DNA of 64,000 bases, taken from NCBI GenBank assembly GCA_910574185.1, contig CAJSZQ010000007.1, forward strand, positions 62,001 to 126,000. Reading direction: 5' to 3'. The translations under genes were made by a program, and so were the position numbers. Each line of letters opens with the position of its first letter. Positions within the stretch are counted from its first letter, which is position 1. Shown one piece after another: positions 17,936 to 26,422 of the stretch. The notes under the pieces were generated by a model. The model had not been told where the DNA came from. It ran no database searches and worked only from the letters and a program-made list of their open reading frames with translations. This DNA comes from Lachnospiraceae bacterium (GTDB lineage: Bacteria; Bacillota; Clostridia; Lachnospirales; Lachnospiraceae).

Positions 17936-18775
17936 ATGCCACAGTTAATTGACGGAAAGAAAATATCTGCCGAGATTAAGGATGAATTGAAGGAGAAAGT
18001 TCAGAGACTAAAGAAAGACGGTATTCATGTCTGCCTTGCAGTGATTCAGGTGGGAGATGATCCGGCTTCATCGATTTATGTAAATAATAAAAAGAAAGCC
18101 TGTGCTTATGTGGGAATTGAGTCTCTGGCTTTTGAGCTTCCAAAGGAAACTACTCAGGAGGAGCTGGTGGCTCTGGTGGAGAATTTGAATGGGAATGAAA
18201 AAGTAAACGGTATTTTAGTACAGCTTCCCCTTCCGGAACATATCAATTCGGACGTCATTATCCGTACCATTTCCCCGGATAAAGATGTAGATGGTTTTCA
18301 CCCAGAGAGCGTGGGTCGTCTGTGCATTGGAGCAGATGGATTCGTCTCCTGTACTCCGGCAGGCATAATCCAACTGCTGAAACGCTCGGGAATCGAGATT
18401 GCCGGGAAAGAATGTGTGGTAATCGGCAGGAGTAATATTGTGGGAAAGCCCATGTCGATTCTGCTTCTTCGTGAAAATGGAACGGTTACCGTAACCCATT
18501 CCCGTACCAGGAACCTTAAGGAAGTTACCAGAAGGGCAGATATTCTTGTGGCGGCAGTCGGTAAACCGAAATTCGTTACCAGCGAATTTGTGAAAGAGAA
18601 TGCAGTGGTAATTGATGTGGGAATGCACAGAAATGCGGAGAACAAGCTCTGCGGCGACGTGGATTTTGAAGATGTTCAGAGAAAGGCGTCAGCAATTACT
18701 CCCGTACCTGGCGGCGTGGGACCGATGACAATCGCCATGCTGATGTATAATTGTGTCAGGGCAGCGGAAAAGTAG
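17936..18775 (+). CDS. folD: Methylene-THF dehydrogenase / methenyl-THF cyclohydrolase
   Basis: 279 residues. YVNNKKKACAYVGI contains the catalytic Lys region, GILVQLPLPEHI and DKDVDGFHPESVGRL are FolD signatures, and VVIGRSNIVGKPMSILL is the NADP-binding motif; the end TPVPGGVGPMTIAML is also diagnostic. It interconverts methylene-, methenyl- and formyl-THF in the cytoplasm. An AAAGGAG precedes the ATG. It is clearly co-transcribed with fhs and is followed by the zinc-ribbon gene after only 15 bp. Confidence 0.97.
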   Translation: MPQLIDGKKISAEIKDELKEKVQRLKKDGIHVCLAVIQVGDDPASSIYVNNKKKACAYVGIESLAFELPKETTQEELVALVENLNGNEKVNGILVQLPLPEHINSDVIIRTISPDKDVDGFHPESVGRLCIGADGFVSCTPAGIIQLLKRSGIEIAGKECVVIGRSNIVGKPMSILLLRENGTVTVTHSRTRNLKEVTRRADILVAAVGKPKFVTSEFVKENAVVIDVGMHRNAENKLCGDVDFEDVQRKASAITPVPGGVGPMTIAMLMYNCVRAAEK

Positions 18776-18790
18776 GAGGTGCCATCAGAT

Positions 18791-20119
18791 ATGAAATGCA
18801 GACGTTGCGGCGCAATAATGCCGGAAGGTATGCTTAGGTGTACAAAGTGTGGGGCAGATATTCGGATTGTACCGGACTATAATCCTCTGGACGACGTGCT
18901 TGCAGCTCAGGTAAAGGGTGCGATTGACGGCTCGGAAGCGCCTCTTGACAGTTATGAATACGAATCTGAAGAACGGAGAGAGCGCCAAAACAGACGAACA
19001 GGGGCAACCGGTTATGTAGACAGGGGTACGGCAGTTAGACGGAGCGCTGGAAATACCGGAGGTACAGCAAGAACGAGCAGGACAGGCAGAACAGGGACCA
19101 TGGGAAATTCCAGGAATATGGGCAGATATCCTTATGACAGCACCGAAAGAAGGCCCATGACTCCGGAACAGAGAAGAAAGCAGGCGGAGCGCAAACGTGC
19201 CAGAAGGCGGAAAAGAAGACTTCGGGCGCTGATTATTCTTATTATGATTTTTATTCTGGCTGCAGCAATCGGAGTGGTCTTCTATCTGTTTTCTTACAAG
19301 GGACAGGTGAGAAAAGGCTATAAATATTTGCAGAGCAGAGAATATAATGAGGCGGAAGACTATTTTCAAAGGGCGGCTAAGAGAAAGCCGAAAAGGGCTG
19401 AGGCCTACCAGGGACTGGTTGAAGTTTATCTGGCCCAGGATAATGCAGAAAAAGCCGAGACGATGCTTCTTGATGCGATTGAGAAGTATTCTGACAGCGC
19501 GGCTGTCTATGAGGCATGTTTTTTCTTCTATACGTCTATGAAGAAAGAAGGAGAGATTCCGCTGCTTCTGGATGAGGCAAGAGTGGATGTGGCGCATAAG
19601 TTATCTGAATACAGCGCTGCAGCGCCAAAATTCAGTCTGGACGATGGGGAGACCTTCGATGACGTTCAGCAGCTTTCCCTGGAAAGTTCTGAGAAGGCTG
19701 TGTATTATACTACCGACGGAAGTGATCCTTTCTATTCAGATACCCGAACGGAGTATAAAGAGCCGATTCAAATTTCCGAGGGCGAGACAGTCGTCAAAGC
19801 AGTTTCGGTTAACAAGAAAAATATTCCAAGCCTCACAGTTACAAAGACCTATACCGTAGAGCTTCCGATTGAGGCGGCGCCAGCCATATCGCCGTCTACC
19901 GGGCAGTACGATGAACCGAAAGAGATTACGATTGTGGTTCCAGACGGATATACGGCGTACTATACGATGGATAACAGCGAACCCACAGAAAATTCGGAGG
20001 TCTATGTGGGACCAATTTCGATGCCGGAAGGTTCAACGATATTTAAGGCGGTTCTGATTAATGGGAAAGGACGTCTCAGCGGCGTCACAACCAGGAATTA
20101 TGAATTGACCCTGTATTAG
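18791..20119 (+). CDS. Zinc-ribbon/TPR membrane protein with two beta-hexosaminidase C-terminal-type repeats
   Basis: 442 residues from the ATG at 18791 (GGAGGT 10 bp upstream; a GTG at 18779 overlaps that site and is less likely). Order of parts: zinc ribbon CRRCG...CTKCG (3-21); a low-complexity Arg/Gly/Thr linker (about 55-140); one membrane helix (about 145-170); TPR-like repeats (about 175-245); then two modules with YYTTDGSDP and YYTMDNSEP, typical of the chitobiase/hexosaminidase C-terminal (FN3-associated) domain. The predicted topology puts the zinc ribbon inside and the TPR and FN3-like parts outside. I know no function. It follows folD closely but is probably unrelated in pathway. 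Confidence 0.75.
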   Translation: MKCRRCGAIMPEGMLRCTKCGADIRIVPDYNPLDDVLAAQVKGAIDGSEAPLDSYEYESEERRERQNRRTGATGYVDRGTAVRRSAGNTGGTARTSRTGRTGTMGNSRNMGRYPYDSTERRPMTPEQRRKQAERKRARRRKRRLRALIILIMIFILAAAIGVVFYLFSYKGQVRKGYKYLQSREYNEAEDYFQRAAKRKPKRAEAYQGLVEVYLAQDNAEKAETMLLDAIEKYSDSAAVYEACFFFYTSMKKEGEIPLLLDEARVDVAHKLSEYSAAAPKFSLDDGETFDDVQQLSLESSEKAVYYTTDGSDPFYSDTRTEYKEPIQISEGETVVKAVSVNKKNIPSLTVTKTYTVELPIEAAPAISPSTGQYDEPKEITIVVPDGYTAYYTMDNSEPTENSEVYVGPISMPEGSTIFKAVLINGKGRLSGVTTRNYELTLY

Positions 20120-20126
20120 AGAGCGC

Positions 20127-20155
20127 TTGATATTTTGTGGAATATACTTTATTAT
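20127..20155 (+). promoter_or_regulatory. Predicted sigma-A promoter of the Nfn-like operon
   Basis: TTGATA (20127-20132), 17-bp spacer, TATTAT (20150-20155), 37 bp before the start codon at 20193. No clear Rex-type operator overlaps it. Confidence 0.65.
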
Positions 20156-20192
20156 AGTAGTGTGATGAAAGAAATATACAGGAGGAGATAAG

Positions 20193-21080
20193 ATGTATAG
20201 GATAATAAAAGCTGAGCAGCTCAACGCAAACATTTATCTTATGGTTGTGGAAGCGCCTCGCGTTGCAAGACATTGTGAACCGGGGCAGTTCGTTATTGTT
20301 AAGATAGACGAGGCGGGAGAGCGCATTCCGCTGACAATTTGTGATTATGACAGAAAAGCCGGTACGGTTACGATTGTATTCCAGCCGGTAGGAGCTTCTA
20401 CGAAGAAATTTGCAAAGCTGAAGACGGGAGATGCCTTTCGGGATTTCACCGGACCTCTTGGATGTCCGTCTGAATTTGTAAAAGAGGATATCGAGGACTT
20501 GAAGCGAAAGAAGATTCTTTTTGTAGGCGGCGGCGTAGGCGCGGCTCCGGTATATCCTCAGGTAAAGTGGCTGAAGGAACACGACGTTGACGCAGATGTA
20601 ATCATCGGCTCTAAAAATAAAGAGCTGCTGATTCTGGAAAAAGAGATGGAAGCTGTGGCGGGCAGATATTATCCTTGTACGGACGACGGTTCCTATGGTC
20701 ATGCGGGTATGGTAACTACGATGATTGAAGAGCTGGTAGAGCAAGGAAATACATACGATGTCTGTATTGCAATCGGTCCGATGATTATGATGAAATTTGT
20801 CTGTCTTCTTACTAAGAAATTAAACATTCCGACTATCGTCAGTATGAATCCGATTATGGTTGACGGAACGGGTATGTGCGGCGCCTGCCGTCTGCTGGTG
20901 GGAGGCGAAGTCAAATTTGCCTGTGTAGACGGACCAGAGTTTGACGGACATCTGGTAGATTTCGAGAATGCTATGAAGAGACAACAGATGTACAAGAGTG
21001 AAGAAGGCCGGGCAATGTTGAAATTGCAGGAAGGCGACACGCATCATGGCGGATGCGGTAATTGCGGAGGTGAAAAGTAA
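20193..21080 (+). CDS. FAD/NAD-binding subunit of ferredoxin:NADP+ oxidoreductase (NfnA/sulfide dehydrogenase beta type)
   Basis: 295 residues. The N-terminal FAD domain includes ERIPLTICDYD, the NAD-binding part includes LFVGGGVGAAPVYPQ, and a C-terminal Cys cluster CGACRLLVGG...CVDGPEFDGH binds a [2Fe-2S] centre. It matches the family annotated as sulfide/dihydroorotate dehydrogenase-like protein. With the next gene it resembles NfnAB, which couples NADH and reduced ferredoxin to NADP+ reduction by electron bifurcation. AGGAGG is 7 bp before the ATG, and the stop overlaps the next start (TAATG). Substrate specificity is inferred from the pair. Confidence 0.9.
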   Translation: MYRIIKAEQLNANIYLMVVEAPRVARHCEPGQFVIVKIDEAGERIPLTICDYDRKAGTVTIVFQPVGASTKKFAKLKTGDAFRDFTGPLGCPSEFVKEDIEDLKRKKILFVGGGVGAAPVYPQVKWLKEHDVDADVIIGSKNKELLILEKEMEAVAGRYYPCTDDGSYGHAGMVTTMIEELVEQGNTYDVCIAIGPMIMMKFVCLLTKKLNIPTIVSMNPIMVDGTGMCGACRLLVGGEVKFACVDGPEFDGHLVDFENAMKRQQMYKSEEGRAMLKLQEGDTHHGGCGNCGGEK

Positions 21081-22468
21081 TGGCAGATGTATTAAAGAGA
21101 GTACCGGTAAGAGAGCAGGACCCTATGGTTCGCGCAGGTAATTTTGAGGAGGTCTGCTACGGTTACAACAAAGAAGAAGCGATGGAAGAAGCAGCCCGCT
21201 GTTTAAACTGTAAAAATGCCAAGTGTATTCTGGGCTGTCCTGTGGCGATTAATATTCCGGGATTTATCTCCAAGGTAAAGGAGGGGGATATGGAAGGCGC
21301 ATACAAGGTGATTGGCGAGTCTTCGGCGCTTCCTGCCATCTGCGGACGTGTCTGCCCTCAGGAGTCTCAGTGTGAGTGCAAATGTATTCGTGGAATCAAG
21401 GGCGATCCGGTTTCCATCGGAAAGTTGGAGCGTTTTGTGGCAGATTATGCTCTGGAACACGATATCAAACCAGAGAAGGCAGAGAAGATGAACGGACGTA
21501 AAGTAGCTGTCATCGGTTCCGGTCCGTCGGGCTTAACCTGTGCAGGCGATCTTGCAAAGCTTGGCTATGAGGTGACCGTATTTGAAGCGCTTCATGAGCT
21601 TGGCGGCGTTCTGGTATATGGTATCCCGGAATTTCGTCTTCCAAAGGAGAAGGTTGTAAAAAAGGAGATTGAAAAGGTCAGGGAACTGGGTGTAAAGTTT
21701 GAGACCAACGTTGTAATCGGAAAGTCTACCACCATTGACCAATTGATGGAAGAGGAGGACTTTGAGGCTGTATTTATCGGTTCCGGCGCGGGACTTCCTA
21801 TGTTTATGGGGATTCCGGGAGAGACTGCGAACGGTGTGTTTTCTGCGAACGAGTATCTGACCAGAAGCAATCTGATGAAAGCCTTTGACGAAAACTATGA
21901 TACGCCGATTGCTGCCGGTAAGAAAGTTGCTGTTATTGGCGGCGGCAACGTTGCTATGGACGCTGCAAGAACAGCGCTGCGTCTGGGGGCAGAGGTACAT
22001 ATTGTATACCGAAGAAGCGAGGCGGAGCTTCCGGCCAGAGTAGAAGAGGTTCATCATGCAAAAGAAGAAGGAGTAATCTTTAACCTGCTTACCAATCCTA
22101 CCGAAATTCTTGTGGATGAGAACGGATGGGTGAAAGGGATGAAAGTTATCCGTATGGAGCTTGGAGAGCCGGATGCATCCGGAAGAAGACGTCCGGTTGC
22201 GATTCCGGATTCAGAATTTGAGATGGAGCTTGATACAGTGATTATGTCTCTGGGAACCTCTCCGAATCCATTGATTGCATCTACAACGGAAGGTCTTGAG
22301 ACTAACAGAAGAAAATGTATTGTGGCAGAGGAAGAGAATGGACAGACCTCTAAGGCGGCAGTGTATGCAGGCGGAGACGCGGTTACCGGAGCGGCTACTG
22401 TAATTCTTGCTATGGGCGCCGGAAAAGCCGGAGCAAAGGGGATTCATGAGTATCTGTCTAAAAAATAG
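21080..22468 (+). CDS. gltA: NADPH-dependent glutamate synthase small-subunit-like protein (NfnB/GltA type)
   Basis: 462 residues. N-terminal Cys motifs CLNCKNAKCILGCP and CGRVCPQESQCECKC bind two [4Fe-4S] clusters; VAVIGSGPSGLTCAGDLA binds FAD and VAVIGGGNVAMDAARTALR binds NADPH. Databases often name this gltA (glutamate synthase), but no large GltB-type subunit is nearby. Linked by a 1-bp overlap to the FAD/NAD subunit, it is more likely the NfnB half of a ferredoxin-NADP+ transhydrogenase, common in clostridia. It ends at a terminator at 22493-22535. Confidence 0.9.
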   Translation: MADVLKRVPVREQDPMVRAGNFEEVCYGYNKEEAMEEAARCLNCKNAKCILGCPVAINIPGFISKVKEGDMEGAYKVIGESSALPAICGRVCPQESQCECKCIRGIKGDPVSIGKLERFVADYALEHDIKPEKAEKMNGRKVAVIGSGPSGLTCAGDLAKLGYEVTVFEALHELGGVLVYGIPEFRLPKEKVVKKEIEKVRELGVKFETNVVIGKSTTIDQLMEEEDFEAVFIGSGAGLPMFMGIPGETANGVFSANEYLTRSNLMKAFDENYDTPIAAGKKVAVIGGGNVAMDAARTALRLGAEVHIVYRRSEAELPARVEEVHHAKEEGVIFNLLTNPTEILVDENGWVKGMKVIRMELGEPDASGRRRPVAIPDSEFEMELDTVIMSLGTSPNPLIASTTEGLETNRRKCIVAEEENGQTSKAAVYAGGDAVTGAATVILAMGAGKAGAKGIHEYLSKK

Positions 22469-22492
22469 CGCCAGACATAGTTAGATGTAGAT

Positions 22493-22535
22493 ATAGATGG
22501 ATGGCTGACAAAGCGACGCTGTCCATCTATTTTTA
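22493..22535 (+). terminator. Rho-independent terminator after the Nfn-like operon
   Basis: Arms ATAGATGGA (22493-22501) and TCCATCTAT (22522-22530) are perfectly complementary and followed by TTTTATT. Confidence 0.75.
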
Positions 22536-22561
22536 TTGTTATTCGCATGAACGCCGGACGC

Positions 22562-22739
22562 GGGCTGAATCAGGAGCAGGTCTCTGAGCAGACGGAGTAA
22601 CATTCCATTGAACTATCAGCTAACGCAGACTAAGCCGCTCAGGAAAGCCTTCGCGTCTAAGTCTGCATAAGCTGCTATTTCAATTCCATGAAAAACACTC
22701 CTGAATTGTCTGCTCAGAGACCTGCTCCTGATTCAACCC
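22562..22739. repeat. Palindromic element A (long arms, 114-nt conserved core)
   Basis: Arms 22562-22593 and 22708-22739 are complementary at 31 of 32 positions. The 114-nt core (22594-22707) aligns with the 114-nt core of a second element at 46103-46318; the best stretch is CTAAGTCTGCATAAGC, with TCCA, GAACTA and GCTAA blocks before it. The core folds: CAGCT/AGCTG, GCAGACT/AGTCTGC, and an apical hairpin CGC-TC-AGG/CCT-TC-GCG. The arms of the two elements show no obvious similarity. It may be a mobile-type repeat or a structured RNA; it is not recognised. Confidence 0.8.
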
Positions 22740-22808
22740 ACTGTTTACCAAATGACCTGTGAACTGTAACTCCACCTATGGATAGATGAGGAAAGAATAG
22801 AGAATTAC

Positions 22809-22837
22809 TTGCATTTCTATTTATTTTTTGCTATTAT
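22809..22837 (+). promoter_or_regulatory. Predicted promoter of the YjfB gene
   Basis: TTGCAT (22809-22814), 17 bp, TATTAT (22832-22837) with TGC immediately upstream of the -10 (extended -10). It is a housekeeping type; no flagellar sigma-D consensus is visible. Confidence 0.6.
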
Positions 22838-22860
22838 ATTAGATGGAAGAGGTGATAATT

Positions 22861-23040
22861 ATGGATATTCCAGCACTGTCAATGGCGATGGCTAATTATA
22901 ATGTAAGTGCGAACGTTAGCATTGCTGTAATGGGTAAAATTCTTGATACAGCCGAGGCTACTGGTGAAGCGCTGACAGAGATGATGGCGGCATCAGCGAC
23001 AACTCCAGGACTTGGGGAGAATATTGATTTATTAGCGTAG
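22861..23040 (+). CDS. YjfB family putative motility protein
   Basis: 59 residues from the ATG at 22861, chosen over the in-frame ATG at 22843 because AGAGGTG lies 6 bp before it and MDIPALSMAMANYNV is the family start. Middle NVSIAVMGKILDTAE and EALTEMM match the YjfB_motility family of short helical proteins, whose role in motility is suggested but not shown. It has its own promoter and terminator and no flagellar genes nearby, so it is a free-standing small gene. Confidence 0.8.
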   Translation: MDIPALSMAMANYNVSANVSIAVMGKILDTAEATGEALTEMMAASATTPGLGENIDLLA

Positions 23041-23045
23041 AAAGG

Positions 23046-23079
23046 GCTGAGTACTAAGCGATTAGTACATCAGCTTTTT
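23046..23079 (+). terminator. Rho-independent terminator after yjfB-type gene
   Basis: GCTGA-GTACTAA (23046-23057) pairs with TTAGTAC-A-TCAGC (23062-23074) with one bulged A and a GCGA loop; TTTTT follows. A very strong hairpin 5 bp after the stop codon. Confidence 0.9.
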
Positions 23080-23146
23080 GCTGTTTTATTAGACATTTTA
23101 TTACGCGGGAAATGACGTTGATAATTTATATAGGAAAACTGTATTT

Positions 23147-23626
23147 ATGAAGATTACATTGATAACAGTCGGCAAAATTAAAGAAAAGTATATAAAAGAC
23201 GCCATAGCAGAATACAGTAAGCGTTTATCCAGATACTGCAGACTGGAGATACATGAGGTGGCGGACGAGAAAACTCCGGAAAATGCCAGTGAAGCAACAG
23301 AGGCGTCTATACGACAGAAGGAAGGAAAACGGATTCTGAACCTGCTAAAAGAAGACGCTTATATCATAACATTGGAAATTGAGGGAAGGATGCTGGATTC
23401 CATTGAACTGGCAGATAAGATAGATAAGCTATGTGTTCGTGGATTCAGTCATATCGCGTTTATTATCGGAGGCTCAATTGGGCTGTCAGAAGAAGTCTGC
23501 GCACGTTCAGATTATGCATTAAGTTTTTCTAAAATGACATTTCCCCATCAATTGATGCGTGTGATTCTGCTTGAGCAGATTTACCGAAGTTTTCGTATAA
23601 ATTATGGTGAACCTTATCATAAATAG
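23147..23626 (+). CDS. rlmH: 23S rRNA (pseudouridine1915-N3)-methyltransferase
   Basis: 159 residues, exact family length. The SPOUT fold shows as KITLITVGKIKEKYIKDAI at the start, FIIGGSIGLSE as the SAM-binding knot, and SFSKMTFPHQLMRVILLEQI with YRSFRINYGEPYHK at the end, all diagnostic for RlmH. It methylates pseudouridine 1915 in helix 69 of the assembled 70S ribosome. The gene appears single, with no strong Shine-Dalgarno. The next 200 bp before the kinase gene are unusually GC-rich and hold no clear feature. Confidence 0.96.
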   Translation: MKITLITVGKIKEKYIKDAIAEYSKRLSRYCRLEIHEVADEKTPENASEATEASIRQKEGKRILNLLKEDAYIITLEIEGRMLDSIELADKIDKLCVRGFSHIAFIIGGSIGLSEEVCARSDYALSFSKMTFPHQLMRVILLEQIYRSFRINYGEPYHK

Positions 23627-23824
23627 CGCAACGGAAATATCGTACTAGTGTGCTGGCCGTATTATATCCGGCGAAACTCCGCAGAATATTCGCTCATCTG
23701 CAAGGCGGCTGAACGAGGTAACGCGGCGGCATCGTCGATTGAAGCCGGCGTAGCAGATGGAAATTCAGGCAGCACGCTGGGCAGGAATACAAATTTGAAG
23801 ATAAAACAATACTATACAGAGGCT

Positions 23825-26311
23825 ATGAAATTTATGAAGAAATTAGACATAACAACAATTCAGGAACAGGAAGGACTTCTTAGAGCAATTGAAAATACAG
23901 ATATTTGTATGTTCTGGTATTATCCAAAGGAAAAGCTGATTCGGGTGAACGACAGAACGGCAGATATGTATCGCTGTAAGAAAGAGTATACAGACATGCC
24001 GAAAAGTTTTGCAGATGATTTTGTTCATCCGTCGACACAGGACGCTTTTTACGAGATGTACCGCAGAATAAACGCAGGGGAGCAGACGGCTCATTCTTCT
24101 TTTGCAAGTATAGACTTGGAAAATTGGTGTACGGTTACGCTCACTACGATTTCTGCTGATGAACATGGAAGGCCAGAACGGGTCTATGGTATTGTACAGA
24201 ATATCTCAAAGCTGAAACTGCAGGAGATGGAGTATTTCAGTAACCGGAGGATGCTGTCGGATATTATTAGCGCTCTGAGTAAGATTTATATATTTAACTA
24301 TTACATTAATCTTCAGACGGGAGAATTTTCGGAGATTGTCGGATTGAATTATATTACAGAAGCGTTAGGGAAGAATGGCAGTGCAGCCAGAGCGTTTCGC
24401 CGTTTTAGGGACACTTTGATTGAGAATAATTACAGAGAAAGTTTTGAGGAATTTACCAATCTGGATACGTTAGCAGACAGGATTGGAGAGAAGCAGAATA
24501 TCTCGCTGGAGTATTGCAGCATTCGGAAAGGGTGGTGTCGTTCCAGTTTTATTGTGGTGAATAGAGATGCGTCCGGCAAACCAATACAGGTAGAATTTGT
24601 AGTGGAAAATATCAGCGCGGAAAGAAAAAAAGAGCTGGAAGCCAGAGAAGAGTTAGAGAGAGCCTATGAGGTTGCAAACAAAGCGAATGCAAGCAAGTCA
24701 GCCTTTTTAAATAATATGTCCCATGACATCCGTACTCCGATGAATGCAATTGTCGGTTTTGCAGCTATTGCGTCGGCACATATCGATGATAAGGAGCGGG
24801 TTTTGGACTGTATTGCGAAGATTACCGCGTCCAGCAAACATCTTATTTCTATTATAAATGAGGTACTGGATATGAGTCGAATCGAGAGCGGTAAGATTCA
24901 TATACAGGAACAGGAGACGAATCTTCCAGGGGTATTGCATGATTTTATGAATATGATTTGGGAACAAACCCGGACGAAAGGACTGGAATTATACGTTGAC
25001 ACGATGAATCTGATTCATGAAGACGTATATGCGGATGAGGCAAGGCTTCACAGGATTCTCTTGAATCTGGTGGGAAATGCTGTGAAATTTACTCCCGCCG
25101 GGGGCAGGATTTCCGTCCGGCTGTCCGAGTCTTCACAGGATTCCTCAGACTGCGGGAATTATGTGCTTACTGTACAGGATACGGGAATCGGTATGGGAGA
25201 AGATTTTCTTCCTTATGTATTCGAGCCATTTGAGAGAGAACAGACGTCGACGGTAACAGGGCTGGAAGGTACTGGACTTGGTATGCCGATTACAAAAAAC
25301 ATCATTGAAATGATGGGAGGCAGTATTTCTGTAGCCAGTAAAAAGGGGCAGGGAACGGTCTTTACTATTGAATTACCGTTGAAATTCGTAAAACAGGAAC
25401 TTACCGGGCCGAAGATTCAGAGACTGGCGGGGCTTTCTGCAATGGCAGTAAATGCGGATGATAATGCGTGCGACAGTGTGGCGGGAATGCTGGATAAAAT
25501 CGGTATGATACCGGTATGCTGCCAGACAGGACAGGAATCCGTTTTACACACGAAACTGGCTATGGAGCAGGGGAAATATTTTGCAGTTTATATCATTGAC
25601 CGCAGACTGCCGGATATGGATGGCTGGGAAATTGTGCGAAAGATTCAGTGTCTTACAGGCGGCAGGACGGCGATTTATATACTTACCGCTTATGATACCA
25701 GCGATATGGAACAGGAAGCAAAGGAATCAGGCGTAACTATTTTCTGTCAGAAACCCTTATTTTTATCCCAGCTTAGAACAGCGCTTCTTACTGCGATTGG
25801 AGATTATGAAGAGAACAGAGAGGAGCCGGTATACAGGCCGGGCGAGAACTTATTTGGAAAAAAGGTTCTGCTTGTGGAGGATAATGAGCTGAACCGGGAA
25901 ATCGCTGTGGAAATTCTCACAGAGGAAGGACTGATTGTCGATACAGCGGAGAACGGAAAGGCTGCAGTGGACAGACTTGCGTCTGCCGGAATCAGCGCAT
26001 ATGACATGGTGCTGATGGATATTCAGATGCCGGTCATGGACGGTTATGAGGCCACAAGAGAAATTCGTGCAATGCCCTCTGACCAGGCAAAAAGGATTCC
26101 TATTCTTGCAATGACCGCCAATGCATTTGAGGAGGATAAGAAGAAAGCTCTGGATGCCGGAATGGACGGCCACCTTGCCAAACCAATTGATATTGACAAA
26201 TTATTGGAAACGCTGGATGAGATATTCGGGCGTTGCTCGCGGAAGTCAAAGATCCCGCTGCAAACAACGGGGCATCAAGCTTGTAGCGCTGCAGAGCAGC
26301 GGGGTATTTGA
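23825..26311 (+). CDS. Hybrid sensor histidine kinase with two receiver domains; 3' end replaced by repeat
   Basis: About 828 residues if started at ATG 23825 (AGAGG only 2 bp away; ATG 23834 is an alternative). The frame is open back to 23648, but the extra 59 residues are GC-rich and unlike a protein start. Domains: PAS-like regions (about 15-130 and 150-255), coiled coil, HisKA with H300 in SHDIRTPMN, HATPase (DTGIGM, GLGMPI), a degenerate first receiver (about 550-665) and a second receiver with D732 in LMDIQMPVMDG. No membrane helices, so it is cytoplasmic. No response regulator with an output domain is adjacent. From residue 803 onward the protein is encoded by a repeat (26231-26372), giving a Cys- and Gln-rich tail unlike the family. 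Confidence 0.85.
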   Translation: MKFMKKLDITTIQEQEGLLRAIENTDICMFWYYPKEKLIRVNDRTADMYRCKKEYTDMPKSFADDFVHPSTQDAFYEMYRRINAGEQTAHSSFASIDLENWCTVTLTTISADEHGRPERVYGIVQNISKLKLQEMEYFSNRRMLSDIISALSKIYIFNYYINLQTGEFSEIVGLNYITEALGKNGSAARAFRRFRDTLIENNYRESFEEFTNLDTLADRIGEKQNISLEYCSIRKGWCRSSFIVVNRDASGKPIQVEFVVENISAERKKELEAREELERAYEVANKANASKSAFLNNMSHDIRTPMNAIVGFAAIASAHIDDKERVLDCIAKITASSKHLISIINEVLDMSRIESGKIHIQEQETNLPGVLHDFMNMIWEQTRTKGLELYVDTMNLIHEDVYADEARLHRILLNLVGNAVKFTPAGGRISVRLSESSQDSSDCGNYVLTVQDTGIGMGEDFLPYVFEPFEREQTSTVTGLEGTGLGMPITKNIIEMMGGSISVASKKGQGTVFTIELPLKFVKQELTGPKIQRLAGLSAMAVNADDNACDSVAGMLDKIGMIPVCCQTGQESVLHTKLAMEQGKYFAVYIIDRRLPDMDGWEIVRKIQCLTGGRTAIYILTAYDTSDMEQEAKESGVTIFCQKPLFLSQLRTALLTAIGDYEENREEPVYRPGENLFGKKVLLVEDNELNREIAVEILTEEGLIVDTAENGKAAVDRLASAGISAYDMVLMDIQMPVMDGYEATREIRAMPSDQAKRIPILAMTANAFEEDKKKALDAGMDGHLAKPIDIDKLLETLDEIFGRCSRKSKIPLQTTGHQACSAAEQRGI

Positions 26312-26372
26312 CCCTCGCGGCAGTCGCCAAATGTGCATGCAAGCATGCCCGCCTGGCTCGTTGCTCGCGGAA
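26231..26372. repeat. GC-rich repeat element D at the kinase gene 3' end
   Basis: The 14-bp sequence CGTTGCTCGCGGAA occurs at both ends (26231-26244 and 26359-26372) in direct orientation. Inside, GTCAAA...CCCGCTGC near 26245-26261 pairs with GCAGCGGGG...TTTGAC near 26296-26312, and GCATGCAAGCATGC (about 26335-26348) is palindromic. The base composition differs from the flanks. It looks like a dispersed intergenic repeat of Lachnospiraceae, from memory rather than a search. It supplies the last ~26 codons and stop of the kinase gene. Confidence 0.7.
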
Positions 26373-26422
26373 ATAAACGGTTATGGTCTGATACTCTATT
26401 ATGAAATAGCGAGGTAAATACA

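Larger units (their letters stand above)
22536..22860. other. Gene-free stretch holding a large palindromic element and the yjfB promoter
   Basis: No ORF of note is present. The palindrome at 22562-22739 fills most of it; the remaining 22740-22808 shows nothing recognisable, and the promoter and Shine-Dalgarno of the YjfB gene fill the end. Confidence 0.7.

Noticed and set aside
18785-19597. 270-codon minus-strand ORF inside the zinc-ribbon gene
   Set aside because: Antisense shadow of a gene with clear domains; composition is Arg/Ser/His-rich as expected of a shadow.
23648-23824. N-terminal 59-codon extension of the hybrid kinase
   Set aside because: GC-rich, low similarity to PAS-kinase starts and no Shine-Dalgarno; probably intergenic, although its composition is unlike its neighbours.
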